This document shows, piece after piece, positions 49,129-61,157 of a stretch of DNA of 64,000 nucleotides. The DNA is taken from assembly GCA_035772405.1 (NCBI GenBank), contig JAYKKM010000181.1:419001-483000 (forward strand). The letters run 5' to 3'. Under the pieces are notes generated by a model, which saw nothing but the letters and a program-made list of their open reading frames with translations, did not search any database and was not told the DNA's origin. Every line of letters begins with the position of its first letter. Position 1 is the first letter of the stretch. The position numbers were made by a program, and so were the translations under genes. The stretch comes from Chrysogorgia sp. JL179-B06 (Eukaryota > Cnidaria > Anthozoa > Scleralcyonacea > Chrysogorgiidae).

Positions 49129-52100
49129 TTAAAAAGAGAAGTCAAGCTTCTCCCCATTAAAAACACCCAAGGACCCCCCCGCGAGCCATTCTTTTTCAAA
49201 AATAGCCCGCTGGCGTGGCGAAGAGTGCTTTTTGGCGTGCAGACGCAGCAAGAATTGAATTCGCGCAATAGCCGTTTTCAGACATTTACTTTCATCTGGT
49301 GGAATCTCACGAAAGCGAAAGTCACATCGTGCAAGCCAGATGCGATGTTTTATGATAAGGAGCATCCATATGATAACTTTAGGCGTTGCCTGCTTTCGTG
49401 CACCAGTAAACCCAAAGAGGAGCTCTGTTACGGTAAAAGGTGTGGCATTAGGCACAGAACGGGTTAACTGAAAGTAAACCCAGTTGATGAGTATCTGAGC
49501 AAATGAACAGTGGAAGAAAAGATGCTCTAATGTTTCTTCATCAGTACCACAAAAACACATGATATCAATGCGGCGGTTGCCGAAAGAACGGACAAGCCTA
49601 ACCGCGGTATAAAGAATGCCATGTGCAACCTTCCAGCTCAGGTCAACAGCACCACGTTCTAAAGTTGTCGCATGTAGCTGCCGCCATGTATCCGACCAGT
49701 AAAGGGCACCATACACGGGCCGGAATTTCTCCACACAGTGTGGAGGTGTGTAGCGTAAGTTGGACTCAACTCGATACACTTTCTGGGTTGAAAATTCAGA
49801 GACATCCAGGGGTACGTCCTGGGAAGTGGCTATCGCAAGGTTGGCACCATTGGAGCCGCCCTGAAATTGGCGCCACGCCGTTAAGAGTTGCCGATAAAAA
49901 AGAGGAAGACTTTGCATTGACACTCTATCAAAGGTAGACCGTAGTCTTAAAATGGCGTCCAGGCGTAGATTAAAGGCGCGAACAAAAGTGTGATAAAAAA
50001 GATCCTTCCATTTTGCGCAAGAGTCGGAAAAGAATCTACGAAACCACTGTAGCCGTAGTGCGTCTGCTTTTAAGCGGAAGTTGACAACACTGAAACCACC
50101 CACGGACTGAGGAGTAGTGACGGTGCGGCGAGCAACCAAGTCACGCTTACCTCCCCAAAAGAAAGGCCAAATGGCTTTGTCCAGACGGGACGCCACCCAT
50201 GCCGGCATGACAAATACAGTGCACAAGTGCCAAATTTGCGAAAGGGCGAGAGTATTGATAATCAACGCCCGTCCCTGGTAAGAAAGAGAACGCCCCTTCC
50301 AAGACGATATCCTTTTCTCAACTTTGATCACTCGGTTTTCCCACGTTATCTTGCTGTAGTCAGAGGCACTGCCCACGTGAGACCATGGGGTGTATCTGTC
50401 CGGTCCTTCCAGGCACCAAGCCACAAACCCTTAGATTTGCCTCTGTTAAGTTTCGCACCAGTGCCAACCTCATATTCAGCATACACGTGGAAGACCGCTG
50501 GCAGCAAAGCGTCCGAGGTAACAACAACAGTGGTGTCGTCTGCATAACAGGAAACGCGCAGTTCTTGCATGGAGCCCGGCAGTCGGAGACCAGAGATACC
50601 AGGGGCAGTCCGCAAGTTACAAGCCAGTACCTCCGCGCACAAGACATACAACAGGGGTGATAGTGGACAGCCCTGCCTTACCCCACGAGAGGGACTAAAA
50701 AACGGCGATGTCCAGCCATTGATCATTACCGCAGATTCGACGTCTGTATAAAAGAGCTGCACCCAGCTACAAAAACTAGGCCCGAAGCCCATTGTGGACA
50801 ATGTCCGCGACAAGAAACCCCAATCCACGCGATCAAACGCTTTCTCCTGGTCCAGAGAAAGAAGTGCCACAGGGAAATGATTAGTATCGGCGTAATCGAT
50901 GACATCCCGTAACACACTCAAATTTTCGGAAATGGTTCTTCCCGGAATGCCACATGTTTGGTCCGGTGACACTACGGATGAGATTACGCTAAGGAGCCGG
51001 CCTGCTATAGCACGCGTAGCAATCTTGTAATCAGCGTTAAGAAGACTGATTGGCCGCCAGTTCTTTGTCTCTAAACGGTCACCCTTTTTGTAAAGAATGA
51101 TGATAAGACCGCGGCGTTGAGATGTGGATAAACGCCCATTAGAATGAGCGAAATTGAGCACATTGACCAGGTCTGAGCCGAGGATATCCCAGAAAGTCCG
51201 ATAAAATTCAATGGGGAACCCGTCCAGACCTGGTGTCTTACCATTGGCCATGCCTAAGGCAGCTGCCTCACATTCATCAGGAGTAAGAAAGCCTTCACAT
51301 CGGGCCTGATCAACTACGGAGAGCTTCTTTACTAATTTCAAGAGAAGCCTATCTTGTACAGCTGGATCACATCGATCCGCAGTAAACAGATTTGAGTAGT
51401 ATGCCTGCCAAACCTTGAGAATGGTAAGGGAATCGTGGTGAACGATGCTAGTGATCGGATCCTTAATAGCCGACATATATTTTTTGCGCTGGTGTTTTTG
51501 TACAAGGGAAAAGAAGTAAGAGGAAGATACTTCCCCCTCTTCGACCCATTGACAGCGAGCGCGCACTTGTGCTGCCCTAGCTTCCCGGAGTTCATAGGAA
51601 CGCAGTTCCTCTTGAACGATGCATATCTCAGCAAAAACAGAGGAGTCACCAGAGTCGAATAGGTGCTGCAAGGCCAGCAGGCGACGAGTTAAAGTACGCT
51701 TCAGTGCAGAGGCAGATAAAGCTAAAGTTTTACAGTGGGTTCTTGTGATTTCTCGCAAGTAAAACTTCCCCATGTCCCACCAGTCAAGAGGGTTCGAGAA
51801 ATCATTTGCTTGCGTTTTCCAGAATTTCCAGAAGGAACGCACAAGCTGACACAATACCGGATCCTTTAGAACCGAAGTGTTCAACTTCCAGTAACCAGGT
51901 CCGACGCCCATAGATGATGGCAAAGAAAAGGTGACCATTAAGTATCGGTGGTCTGTAAAAAAGGAGGGATAGTAGTCGCTATGTGTAATGTGTTCCTGGA
52001 TGCTGATGGGTGCCCACACCATGTCTATCCGGGAGGAACACTCACCAGAAGCGTGGTCCCAAGAATATGAAAGGACATCCGGATGGTGCGTCCGCCAGAC

Positions 52101-52649
52101 AGGGAAAGTGTTTGTAGCCGAGAGAAGAGACTGCAAGGCTGTAACACTTTCTGCAACTAAGTTGGGGGATGCCCGCTGATACGACGGCGGGTGGCGGCGG
52201 TCGAGAGTCGGGTTTAAAACAGAATTAAAATCACCACACAAAAAGGTAGGTAAAGAAAGATCTATAAAATCGGGCAGGGAAGCAAAAAACTTGTTCCTGT
52301 CCGGGTTCCGGTTAGGAGCGTACAAGGAAACAAAACGCACCTTCTCGTCTTCCATGGTCACCTCCGCCTGGACGAAGCGGCCTGCGTCATCACGCCGCAC
52401 TTGCTCAAGCCGATGGCGAGAATGAACGAGAATGGCGGTACCCACCCGTTTATTTGAGATGGAAGAGGAGGCTACTGCGTAGCCGGAAGTGGAAAACCAT
52501 GCACGCAAAGTTGCATGTGAACTCGCATGTGTCTCTTGGAGGCACACAATATCTGCCTTCACACATTGGAGCCAATGGATGAAGGTAATGCGTTTCGTTC
52601 TATCATTCAGGCCGTTTATATTTAGCGTGAGGAGCTTGAACGTAAACAA
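49129..52649 (-). pseudogene. LINE C ORF2, one frameshifting deletion
   Basis: Open frame 52649-50346 (first codon TTG, not ATG) with endonuclease motifs (LNINGLND, CLQETHASS, LCGDFNSVLNP, SRIDMVWAP) and RT motifs A, B and CYADDTTVVV. Near 50365-50385 about 30 bases present in LINEs A and E are missing and the frame changes. The C-terminal part is 50424-49129 with CFCGTDEETLEHLFFHC. The first in-frame ATG is about 99 codons in, after essential endonuclease residues. Confidence 0.9.
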
Positions 52650-52666
52650 ATTGTTGGGGTGAAAAA

Positions 52667-54412
52667 TTAGGTGGAAGGATGGTCCCTTTCCACGTCAAGA
52701 GAATCAGAAGCAATTTCTGCTACACTATGCAGAGAGGCTTCATAATCAGCTTGGCACGATTCGGTGTCCTCACTAGGTAAGTCGACATTCTCAGGTTGAG
52801 TTTCCCGCACTGGAGAACCAGGAGGGGTATCATCAGTAGCATCCGGGTTCGCTAATGAACCATTAGGGCTACTGCACCCGTCATTCACCCAGAGTTCGTG
52901 ACCTGGGATGTCAAGCTCAAATCCCTCAGACCCGACGACCTCGCTTGTTGGGAGTGAGAGAGCTTGTGACTCAAGCGATAACTGCAGATGGAACGATGGC
53001 TCGGAGTCAGAGGAAGCGGTAAGATCAGTGGACTGGTAACCTCCATAGGATTTCTTTTTTACCCTCCTAACGTGGAGGGGAGTTGGAGGCACAACCCCAG
53101 AATCAGATTGGCACTGCTGCGTTGGTGTCACAAGCGCGGCAGAGTCTTCTTCGCTAAGTTGCGAAGGGAAAAGTACTGGCGACATTTCAGTGTTTGATAC
53201 TGGCGGTATTTTCGTCGCAACCGCAATTAAAGGAGGACAATTGGACTCAACGACAGTAGATGGATCAGCCGGAGTGGTGTGGTTCAAAGGGTCCTCCTCA
53301 GCGTCTGTTGTGGGAACAACAACGCTCACAAAATGTTCCCTCGTAGCTCCGTCCGGATCGATAGGAACAAAAATTGTCGTATCCGGGATAGAATCCTGGT
53401 CCGACAAGTCATCCAACAAAGGACGCTTGGATTGATCTTCATCACTAGTGTCACTGGTAGAGTCCAAAAGGCGTTTAGTGCCCTTTGGAGCCACCTCTTC
53501 TAAAGTGCTCTCATTGCAAGAATTGCAAGGTGGGAGAGCGGGAGGAGTGGCATCGACAGTTACAATTATTGTCGATCCAACAATAGTGGAAGTCCGATCA
53601 GGAATTGGAGGAGGAAGAGGAGGTGGTGGTGGTGGTGGTGGAGGTAGTGGTGATGGTAGTAGTAAAGTGCGCGGGATAAGCGGTGGTGATGTAGATGGCG
53701 TTAGACTGGGCGTAACATCATCCAAAGCCGCCACTCGAGCAAGGGTAGTTGATAACACATCATTGCTCGTTCTGGGAGAAGGACTGGTAGTGATACTTGG
53801 AGGAGTAGCTGTCCTGCGAGGAGGAGCAGCAGCCTTGGCGGCGTACGAGCGTTGCGGACACCGATGTACCATATGGCCCACTTGGCCACATCCGTAGCAA
53901 GAAGTGGGCTGATCTTTATAATTGATGTGGCACCTGAACCCTGCAATCCGAATAAAAGTCGGGATGTGCCTATGGATATGCATCATAATCATTCGTGTGC
54001 CCGACTGAATGTTGGGGAAGCCCTTTACTGGCAGGTGCTTGACCGTAGCCACGCGACCATATTGCTCTAAGGCTTCAGAGAAATCCTTGTTTGGGAACTG
54101 TAATGGAGCTTGTTCCACAAAAACAGGCGTCAGATTTTCATAGGCTGGAGCAGGGGTTAGATGAACACCCCGAAAATCAATACCTTGCATGTCGAAGGTA
54201 CGACGCAACTCATTGTCCTTGAATTGCACTCTGAGTTGCAACTGAGGCAGGATCTGGATGCCCAGTAGTTTTTCTGGGCCGAGCACCTTTAAAAATTCAG
54301 TGCGCACCACTTTAAGTTGGTCCGCTCCAACGATTTTTTTAGGGAGAGTCACGACCGAGGTCGTGCTATTCCAAACACAATAATCCAAATCATTATATGA
54401 CTGGTGAGCCAT
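52667..54412 (-). CDS. LINE C ORF1 protein, intact
   Basis: A 581-aa protein. The N-terminal domain (VWNSTTSVVTLPKKIVG, then KVLGPEKLLGIQILPQL) and an RRM-like region (FSEALEQYGRVATVKHLPV) precede a CCHC knuckle CYGCGQVGHMVHRC near 175. A proline run near 255-270 leads into a Ser/Thr/acidic C-terminal half of low complexity. The protein would package element RNA and act as chaperone, as known for L1/Tx1 ORF1. The stop lies just before the ORF2 frame, which is in a different register. Confidence 0.9.
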   Translation of the reverse strand: MAHQSYNDLDYCVWNSTTSVVTLPKKIVGADQLKVVRTEFLKVLGPEKLLGIQILPQLQLRVQFKDNELRRTFDMQGIDFRGVHLTPAPAYENLTPVFVEQAPLQFPNKDFSEALEQYGRVATVKHLPVKGFPNIQSGTRMIMMHIHRHIPTFIRIAGFRCHINYKDQPTSCYGCGQVGHMVHRCPQRSYAAKAAAPPRRTATPPSITTSPSPRTSNDVLSTTLARVAALDDVTPSLTPSTSPPLIPRTLLLPSPLPPPPPPPPPLPPPIPDRTSTIVGSTIIVTVDATPPALPPCNSCNESTLEEVAPKGTKRLLDSTSDTSDEDQSKRPLLDDLSDQDSIPDTTIFVPIDPDGATREHFVSVVVPTTDAEEDPLNHTTPADPSTVVESNCPPLIAVATKIPPVSNTEMSPVLFPSQLSEEDSAALVTPTQQCQSDSGVVPPTPLHVRRVKKKSYGGYQSTDLTASSDSEPSFHLQLSLESQALSLPTSEVVGSEGFELDIPGHELWVNDGCSSPNGSLANPDATDDTPPGSPVRETQPENVDLPSEDTESCQADYEASLHSVAEIASDSLDVERDHPST

Positions 54413-55058
54413 AATGAAGGATTATATTCAAAGGTATTTACAAATATAATTTAGCAGAATATACAGTTTAGTATAGTATAGTATATAATATATCTCACAG
54501 AATATATCATATAGTGATACAACAATATATGTATATTCTATATAGTAATATAATGAATAATACAATAATATATATAAATATATATTATATAGTAATATAA
54601 TAATATAGTGTAGTTATGAGTATATAATATTTAATATAATTATATTAAATATACAAGGAAGAAAGAAAGAAAGAAAGCGTCTGCACGCGACGAAAAAAAA
54701 CGCCGGGAACAAAAGCCCCCCACACACAAACAGGTACTACGCGCCTGTACGCAAGGGAAAACCCAGCAAGGAGGGAGGACGCCTGCTCGTCAGGGACAAA
54801 CACCCCCTAAACCACCCAGCAGGAAATAGGCGCCTGCTCGCCAAGAACCCGAAGGTTCGCAGGTTAAGCCTGCCTAACTACTTAGCTACAGATAAAAAAG
54901 ATGAAGAAAGGGTCGCACGAAGAGCGCCCGAAAAAAGAAAGTTGTCTATCGACAGCGATAGCTCGTATTTGCGAGTTTTTAGGTTAAGCCCTTAGCAAGG
55001 AACTAGCATGGATCCCTCAAAACTGCAACTTCGATACCTATCCAACACTCGAGCGTAA

Positions 55059-55076
55059 CTCTCGCGTCAGGTAAGT
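55059..55076 (-). ncRNA. 18-nt U1 5' fragment between LINEs D and C
   Basis: Minus strand ACTTACCTGACGCGAGAG, same as at 48653-48670 and 61140-61157. Confidence 0.92.
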
Positions 55077-55335
55077 TTTTATTTTGAGTAGAATATTCCT
55101 ACATTCCGAGGACGTAGGTGCAATGAATATTCTAAACAGAGGGAGCTTACATAGCTGCTGAACATGCTGAGAGTACGACTCCCACCCTCATAATTATAGT
55201 GTTTACTTCACCCAGTACAGACCAATTAAGGAGAGACCAGGGAAGGAATTAAATTGAATATCCTACATTAACTATTTTATGCCAACGCCAAGGCGAAGGG
55301 AGGTTTAAGTTAAAAAGGATAACAGGTTAAAAAGG

Positions 55336-58300
55336 TTAAAAAGAGAAGTCAAGCTTCTCCCCAATAAAAAACCCCAAGGACCCCCCAGCAAGCCATTCTT
55401 TTTCAAAAATGGCCCGTCGGCGTGGCGAAGAGTGTTTTTTAGCGTGCAGACGCAGCAGAAATTTTAGGCGCGCAATGACAACCTTAAGGGATTTGCTCTC
55501 GTCAGGTGGAACATCACGGAAGCGGAAATCACATCTGGCGATCCAGATGCGGTGCTTTACCATTTGCAACATCCACATGATGATCTTCGGTGTGGAACGC
55601 TTCCGAGCGCCAGTAAATCCAAAGAGGAGCTCTTGGACCGTAAAAGGTGTGGCGTTCGGTACAGATATGGTCAACTGGAAGAAAACCCAGTTGATCAGAA
55701 GCTGTGCGAAAGAACAATGGAAGAAAAGATGCTCCAGTGACTCTTCGTCAGCTCCACAAAAACACTTTATCTCAATGAGACGATATCCGAACGATCGGAC
55801 CATCCTTACGGCAGTGTACAGGACACCGTGGGCGATCTTCCAGTTAAGATCGGTTGCACTGCGCTCGAGTGGAAACATATGTATCTGCTGCCACGTGTCG
55901 GGCCAGTATAGGTCACCATATATTGGGCGGAACTTCTCCGCACAGTGCGGAGGTTTATGGCGTAGGGCTAGAGCGATACGGTATACCTTCTGGGTCGTGA
56001 AGTCCTCGATGGTCAAAGGCACGTCACGGGAGGTACCGATCGTAAGTTCATTGTTGTTGGTGCCACCTTGAAAGGAGCGCCAGGCTTTCAACAATTGTTG
56101 ATAGAAAGGTGGGAGGCTTTGTAGTGATGTCCGCCTGAAGGACCGGAGCCTGAGCAGAGCATCAATACGCAAATTAAAACCTTTCCCTATCAAATGCCGG
56201 AAAAGATCTTTCCATTTCGCCCCTGAGTCCGACGAAAGCCGTTTTAACCATTGGAGCCTCAAAGCGTCTGCCTTGAGACGGAAATCTACCACGCCAAAAC
56301 CACCTGCCGGCCGTGTTGTGGTCACCGTGCGTCGAGCAACAAGGTCCTTTTTTCCCGCCCAGAAGAAAGGCCAAATGGCTTTGTCAAGTCTGGATGCCAC
56401 CCATCCAGGCATGACAAAGACCGTACAAAGGTGCCAGATTTGGGACAAGGCCAGTGTATTGATGATTAAAGCCTTGCCCTTGTAGGAAAGATTACGACCT
56501 TTCCAGGAGGAAAGCCGTTTTTCTACCTTGGCGATACGAGGTTCCCAAGTCACCTGCGTGTAATCGGAGGTGTTGAGAACAGCCCCAAGTACAGGAAGGT
56601 CCTGTACCCAAGTCAAACCGTGGGGGGTGTCCGAGCGGTACTTCCATGCCCCGAGCCACAATCCCTTGGACTTGCCCCCGGTTCAACTTCGCCCCTGTTC
56701 CTTTGGCGTAATTATTGTATACCTCAAAGACTGCGGGCAGCGAGGTATCGGATGTAACGACGACTGTCGTATCGTCAGCATAACATGAACACCGCAGCTC
56801 TTGGAGTGAGTCGGGCATTCTAAGACCAGAGATACCTGGTGCGGTACGCAGGTTACAAGCAAGTACCTCTGCGCATAGAACATACAAGAGAGGCGACAAA
56901 GGACAACCTTGTCGTACTCCCCGGGACGGATGGAAGAATGGTGACATCCAGCCATTAATAACAACGGAGGATTCAACGTCTGTATAAAAAAGCTGAATCC
57001 ACTGCCGAAAGCTAGGCCCAAAGCCCATTACGGAGAGGGTACGTGCCAGGAAGGTCCAGTCGACACGGTCGAAGGCTTTCTCCTGGTCAAGGGAGAGGAG
57101 TGCCACTGGCAGTTGGTTTGCCTCTGCTAAATCGATGACGTCCCTCAGAATACTCAGGTTTTCACCGATGGTTCTGCCTGGGATGCCGCAAGTTTGATCA
57201 GGCGATACAACTGAGGAAATTACACCAAGGAGGCGACCGGAAATCGCCCGGGTCGCGATCTTATAATCTGTGTTCAGCAGACTAATTGGGCGCCAATTTT
57301 TTGTTTCCAAACGGTCGCCCTTCTTGTATAAAACAATAATCAACCCACGCCGTTGAGAGATTGATAACGCACCGTTGGAGTACGCGTAATTTAAAACCAC
57401 CACCAGATCTGGGCTGATAATATCCCAGAAGGTGGAGTAGAACTCAGTTGGAAAACCGTCGGACCCCGGTGTCTTACCAGTTGCCATACCATCCACAGCG
57501 GCTTGGCATTCTTCTGGTGTAAGTAGCCCTTCACAGCTCTCCTGCCCATCCGGAGAAAGCTTCTTTACCAGTTTAGACAGAAGGAGTTCCTGGACAACCG
57601 GATCACACTCCTCCGCCGTAAAAAGGTCGCTATAGTAGTTAGCCCATACCTGTAGTATGGAAAGAGAGTCGTGGTGTACGACGGAAGTCACAGGGTCCTT
57701 TATAGCGGACATGGTCTTTTTCTCCCTATGTTTTTTTTCCAGAGAAAAGAAGTATGCAGAGGAAGTTTCCCCCTCCTCAGCCCATTGGCATCTACCACGC
57801 ACTTGAGCTGCGCGAGCATCGCGGATTTCGTAGGAGCGTAACTCCTCCTGAACTGTGCAGAGCTCAATGAACACAGCTGAGTCTCCAGCGTCAAACAGAC
57901 GCTGTAAGGTTTGCAGACGGTGGCCTAACTTGGTTTTTAGGGCTGACGCGGCTAAGGCTTTCGCCTTACAAAAGCTCCTCGTGACCTCTCGCAAATAAAA
58001 TTTCCCCATATCCCACCAGTCGAGAGGGTTAGGGAAGTCGTTACTTTGCGTGCGCCAAAAGGTCCAGAAGGATTTGACAAGTTTACAGTATTCCGTATCT
58101 TTGAGTACGGAAGTATTAAGCTTCCAATACCCGGGCCCAATACCAATAGATGTAGGGAGGGTGAATGTGACCAAGAGATACCGGTGGTCAGTAAAGAAAG
58201 AGGGGTAGTATTCACTATCCACCACTAGTTGCTTGAAGTTGATTGGTGCCCAAACCATGTCGATTCGGGAAGAGCACTCACAGGAAGCGTGATCCCAAGA

Positions 58301-58900
58301 AAACGTGCGTACTCCAGGATGCTGTGTGCGCCATACTGGATAGGTGTTGGTTGCAGTGAGAAGTGACTGCAGGGCAGATACACTCTCGGCAACTAAGTTA
58401 GGTGTTGCACGCTGGTACGACGGCGGGTGGCGCCGGTCCAGTGTGGGATCTAGTACAGCGTTGAAGTCCCCACATAAAAAAGTGGGTACGGCCAGATCAA
58501 TAAAGTCTGGCAGAGAAGACAAAAATTTGTTCCTTTCTGGATTACGGCCAGGCGCGTATAACGAAACAAAACGCACCCTCTCCTCATCCATTATTACCTC
58601 AGCCTGCACGAAACGGCCGGCGTCATCACGCCGCACCTTGTCAAGCTGGTGGCGGGTATTAACAAGGATAGCAGTGCCTACTCGTTTATTGGAAATGGAC
58701 GAAGAGGCCACCGCGTACCCGGAAGAAGAAAACCATGATCGTAAAGTAGCATGGGTTTTAGCGTGTGTCTCCTGCAGACATATAATATCCGCCTTGACAC
58801 AATTTAACCAATGGATAAAAGTAACCCGTTTAGTGCGGTCATTTAGACCGTTTATGTTTAGGGTTAAAAGCTTGAACGTGAAGTAGGAAGTTGTTAATAT
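55336..58900 (-). pseudogene. LINE D ORF2, one frameshift; in frame with ORF1 after one stop
   Basis: The frame is open directly after the ORF1 stop (58901-58903) and runs to 56492 with all endonuclease and RT motifs (FTFKLLTLNINGLND, LCGDFNAVLDP, SLDQEKAFDRVDW, CYADDTTVVV). An extra base in the C run at 56675-56679 (judged against LINE E) shifts the frame. The rest is 56661-55336, ending with CFCGADEESLEHLFFHC. No ATG precedes the catalytic endonuclease residues. Confidence 0.9.
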
Positions 58901-60481
58901 TTAGGAGGGATCGGGGTACTCCCCGTCCTCACTCACGTCTAGCAACTCGGAAGCGTTTACAGAGAGTCCGAGTAAAAAAATATTCTCCATGTCTGAATGA
59001 TTGTCAAGGTCAGTGCAGACAGAGAACCTGGCCGAGCCAGGATCAGAAAAAGTATCAAGTTCCTCCGCTTGTGTCCAAGGCAGAGGGGTATCCTCAGGGG
59101 TGTGTCCAGAAATCGCGGGTGTGCCACTACAATCATCTTCGGGCCATGTTTCGTGACCTGGAATGTCCAGGTCCGTGGAAGCGACCTGGGATGGAGGGCT
59201 GTCCGTTGCCTCCGTTGTGGGAGGAACGGTTTGCAAAGTACGGCCACGTGTTCTGCGGCGCGTCTGAATGGGAGTCGGTGGAACTACATCCACACTACTC
59301 GGGAACTGTTGCTCCGATGAGCTTCGAGCAGCAGTACCGTCACAAGATAGTGACTTATTGACTGAAGGCAAGGAAGGGGGAACCTGCAATTCAGGATCCG
59401 AACTAGCGGCCTCCAGTACCTCATGCTTATTAACCGCAGCGGCGGTGGTGGTATCGATGCGAGAAGCATCCGGGTCTATGGGCACTTCCACCGTTGTATC
59501 AGGAATGGAATCCTCATCGGATGGAAGGTCAAACAAAGCACGCTTTGTCGTATCTGCCTCATGACTAAAGTCGAGGAGCCGCTTCGTCCCCTTAGGCGCC
59601 ATCTCCTCCAGTGAAACCTCGGTAGAGGAATTACACGGCTGAAGGTGAGTGGCGATGGTGACTAAAAGAGTGTCACCCACTACCGCGGAGGACCGATCCC
59701 CGCTCACGGGGTGTTCCTCCGAGTTTGGTGGCAGCAAACTCACACCGCTAGGAGATGGAAGTGGCGGAAGTGGTGGCGGAGGTGGTGGTGGCGGCGGTGG
59801 TGGCGGTGGTGGTGGTGGCGGCGGAGGTGGCCTCGTGTCCGACCCAACGTCGGGGCGCGAAGCAACCAGAGATGCAGGGGCACCAGGAGTAGCAGCAACT
59901 ATTGTTGCGTATGTCCGCCCTGGGCATTGTTGAACTCTGTGGCCGATTTGGCCACAGCCAAAACAGGCGAACGGCTGGTCCTTATATTTCACACGACAAC
60001 GGAAGCCAGCTATCTTGACATACGACGGGATGTTATGTGTCAAATGCATGGAAACCATGCGGGTACCCGACTGAATGTTAGGATAACCCTTAACTGGTAG
60101 GTGCTTTACGGAAGCAACTCTACCAAACTGGACAAGGGCATCCTTAAAAACGGCATTTGGGAACGGCAGAGGAGCAAGTTCTACAAACACCATCGTCAGT
60201 TGTTCATACGCGGGTTGAGGGGTAAGATGGACGCCCCGAAAATCGAATCCATGGAGGTCGAAAGCCCTGCGCAAGTCCGGTGCCTTAAATTGGATCCGGA
60301 GCTGCAACTTGGGCAGAATTTGAATGCCCAGTAAATTATCAGGGCCAAGTGCTGTGATGAACTCAATACGCACTTTGGTGATTTGGTCGTTACCAACAAG
60401 ACGTTTTGGAAGAGTGACGACAGAAGTCGTACTGTTCCACACACAATAATCTACATCACTGAAGGTCACTTGTTGTGGCAT
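58901..60481 (-). CDS. LINE D ORF1 protein, intact
   Basis: A 526-aa protein from the ATG at 60481. The domain order is as in LINE C ORF1: the VWNSTTSVVTLPKRLVG start, an RRM-like region (FKDALVQFGRVASVKHLPV), knuckle CFGCGQIGHRVQQC near 175, then a long proline run (near 220-245, plus strand GGTGGTGGC-type repeats at 59760-59830) and an acidic low-complexity half. It is followed after a single TAA by the ORF2 frame without a frame change. Confidence 0.9.
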   Translation of the reverse strand: MPQQVTFSDVDYCVWNSTTSVVTLPKRLVGNDQITKVRIEFITALGPDNLLGIQILPKLQLRIQFKAPDLRRAFDLHGFDFRGVHLTPQPAYEQLTMVFVELAPLPFPNAVFKDALVQFGRVASVKHLPVKGYPNIQSGTRMVSMHLTHNIPSYVKIAGFRCRVKYKDQPFACFGCGQIGHRVQQCPGRTYATIVAATPGAPASLVASRPDVGSDTRPPPPPPPPPPPPPPPPPPPPLPPLPSPSGVSLLPPNSEEHPVSGDRSSAVVGDTLLVTIATHLQPCNSSTEVSLEEMAPKGTKRLLDFSHEADTTKRALFDLPSDEDSIPDTTVEVPIDPDASRIDTTTAAAVNKHEVLEAASSDPELQVPPSLPSVNKSLSCDGTAARSSSEQQFPSSVDVVPPTPIQTRRRTRGRTLQTVPPTTEATDSPPSQVASTDLDIPGHETWPEDDCSGTPAISGHTPEDTPLPWTQAEELDTFSDPGSARFSVCTDLDNHSDMENIFLLGLSVNASELLDVSEDGEYPDPS

Positions 60482-61139
60482 GATGAGGATGTAGTTTATT
60501 AAATAATGTAGTTTAGGATATACTTCAGTATAGCATGATATCAATCAATATAATGAAGTATAATATAATATATGTATAGTATAATAATGTATATATATGT
60601 ATAGTATATATAGTATATTTCGTATATATATGTATACAAAAATACATATATAGATATAAATATATAGTATAGTTTAATATATGTAATATAGTATAGTATA
60701 CGATAGTATAATATACAGAAAGAGAAAAAGCGTCTGCACGCAAGGGTAACCCCCAGCAGGAAAGAGGACGCCTGCTCGTCAGGGACGAAAAACCCCCCAA
60801 CACACACAAACAGGTATTAAAAACCCGTAAAAAAAGAAAACCCAGTAGGAGGGAGGACGCCTGCTCGCCAGGGACGAAACACCCCCCAAACCACCCAGCA
60901 GGAAAAGCGCCTGCACGCGAAGAACCAGAAGGTTCGCAGGTTAAGCCTGCCTAAACTACTAACTAACTACAGATAAAAAAGATGAAGAGAGGGTCGCACA
61001 ACGAGCGCCCGAAAAAAGAAAGTTGTCTATCGACAGCGATAGCTCGTATTTGCCAGTTTTTAGGTTATGGCCTTAGCAAGGTCCACGCATGGATCCCTCA
61101 AAACTGCAAGTTAGATACTCATCAGACACTCGAGCGTAA

Positions 61140-61157
61140 CTCTCGCGTCAGGTAAGT
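61140..61157 (-). ncRNA. 18-nt U1 5' fragment between LINEs E and D
   Basis: Minus strand ACTTACCTGACGCGAGAG, third copy of this junction. Confidence 0.92.

Larger units (their letters stand above)
48671..55058 (-). mobile_element. LINE C, U1-associated Tx1/L1-like element, about 6.4 kb
   Basis: Same structure as LINE A, bounded by U1 18-nt fragments on both sides. ORF1 is intact; ORF2 is broken by one deletion. The AT-rich stretch upstream of ORF1 (54420-54680) includes a GAAA-rich run. Confidence 0.94.
55077..61139 (-). mobile_element. LINE D, U1-associated Tx1/L1-like element, about 6.1 kb
   Basis: Same order as LINEs A and C, flanked on both sides by the U1 fragment. It is the most diverged copy of this family here and has only one copy of the 3' UTR repeat. 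The AT-rich stretch upstream of ORF1 is at about 60500-60720. Confidence 0.94.

Noticed and set aside
59760..59830. Glycine-rich protein on the plus strand (also 53620-53650)
   Set aside because: Opposite-strand reading of the proline run in LINE ORF1.
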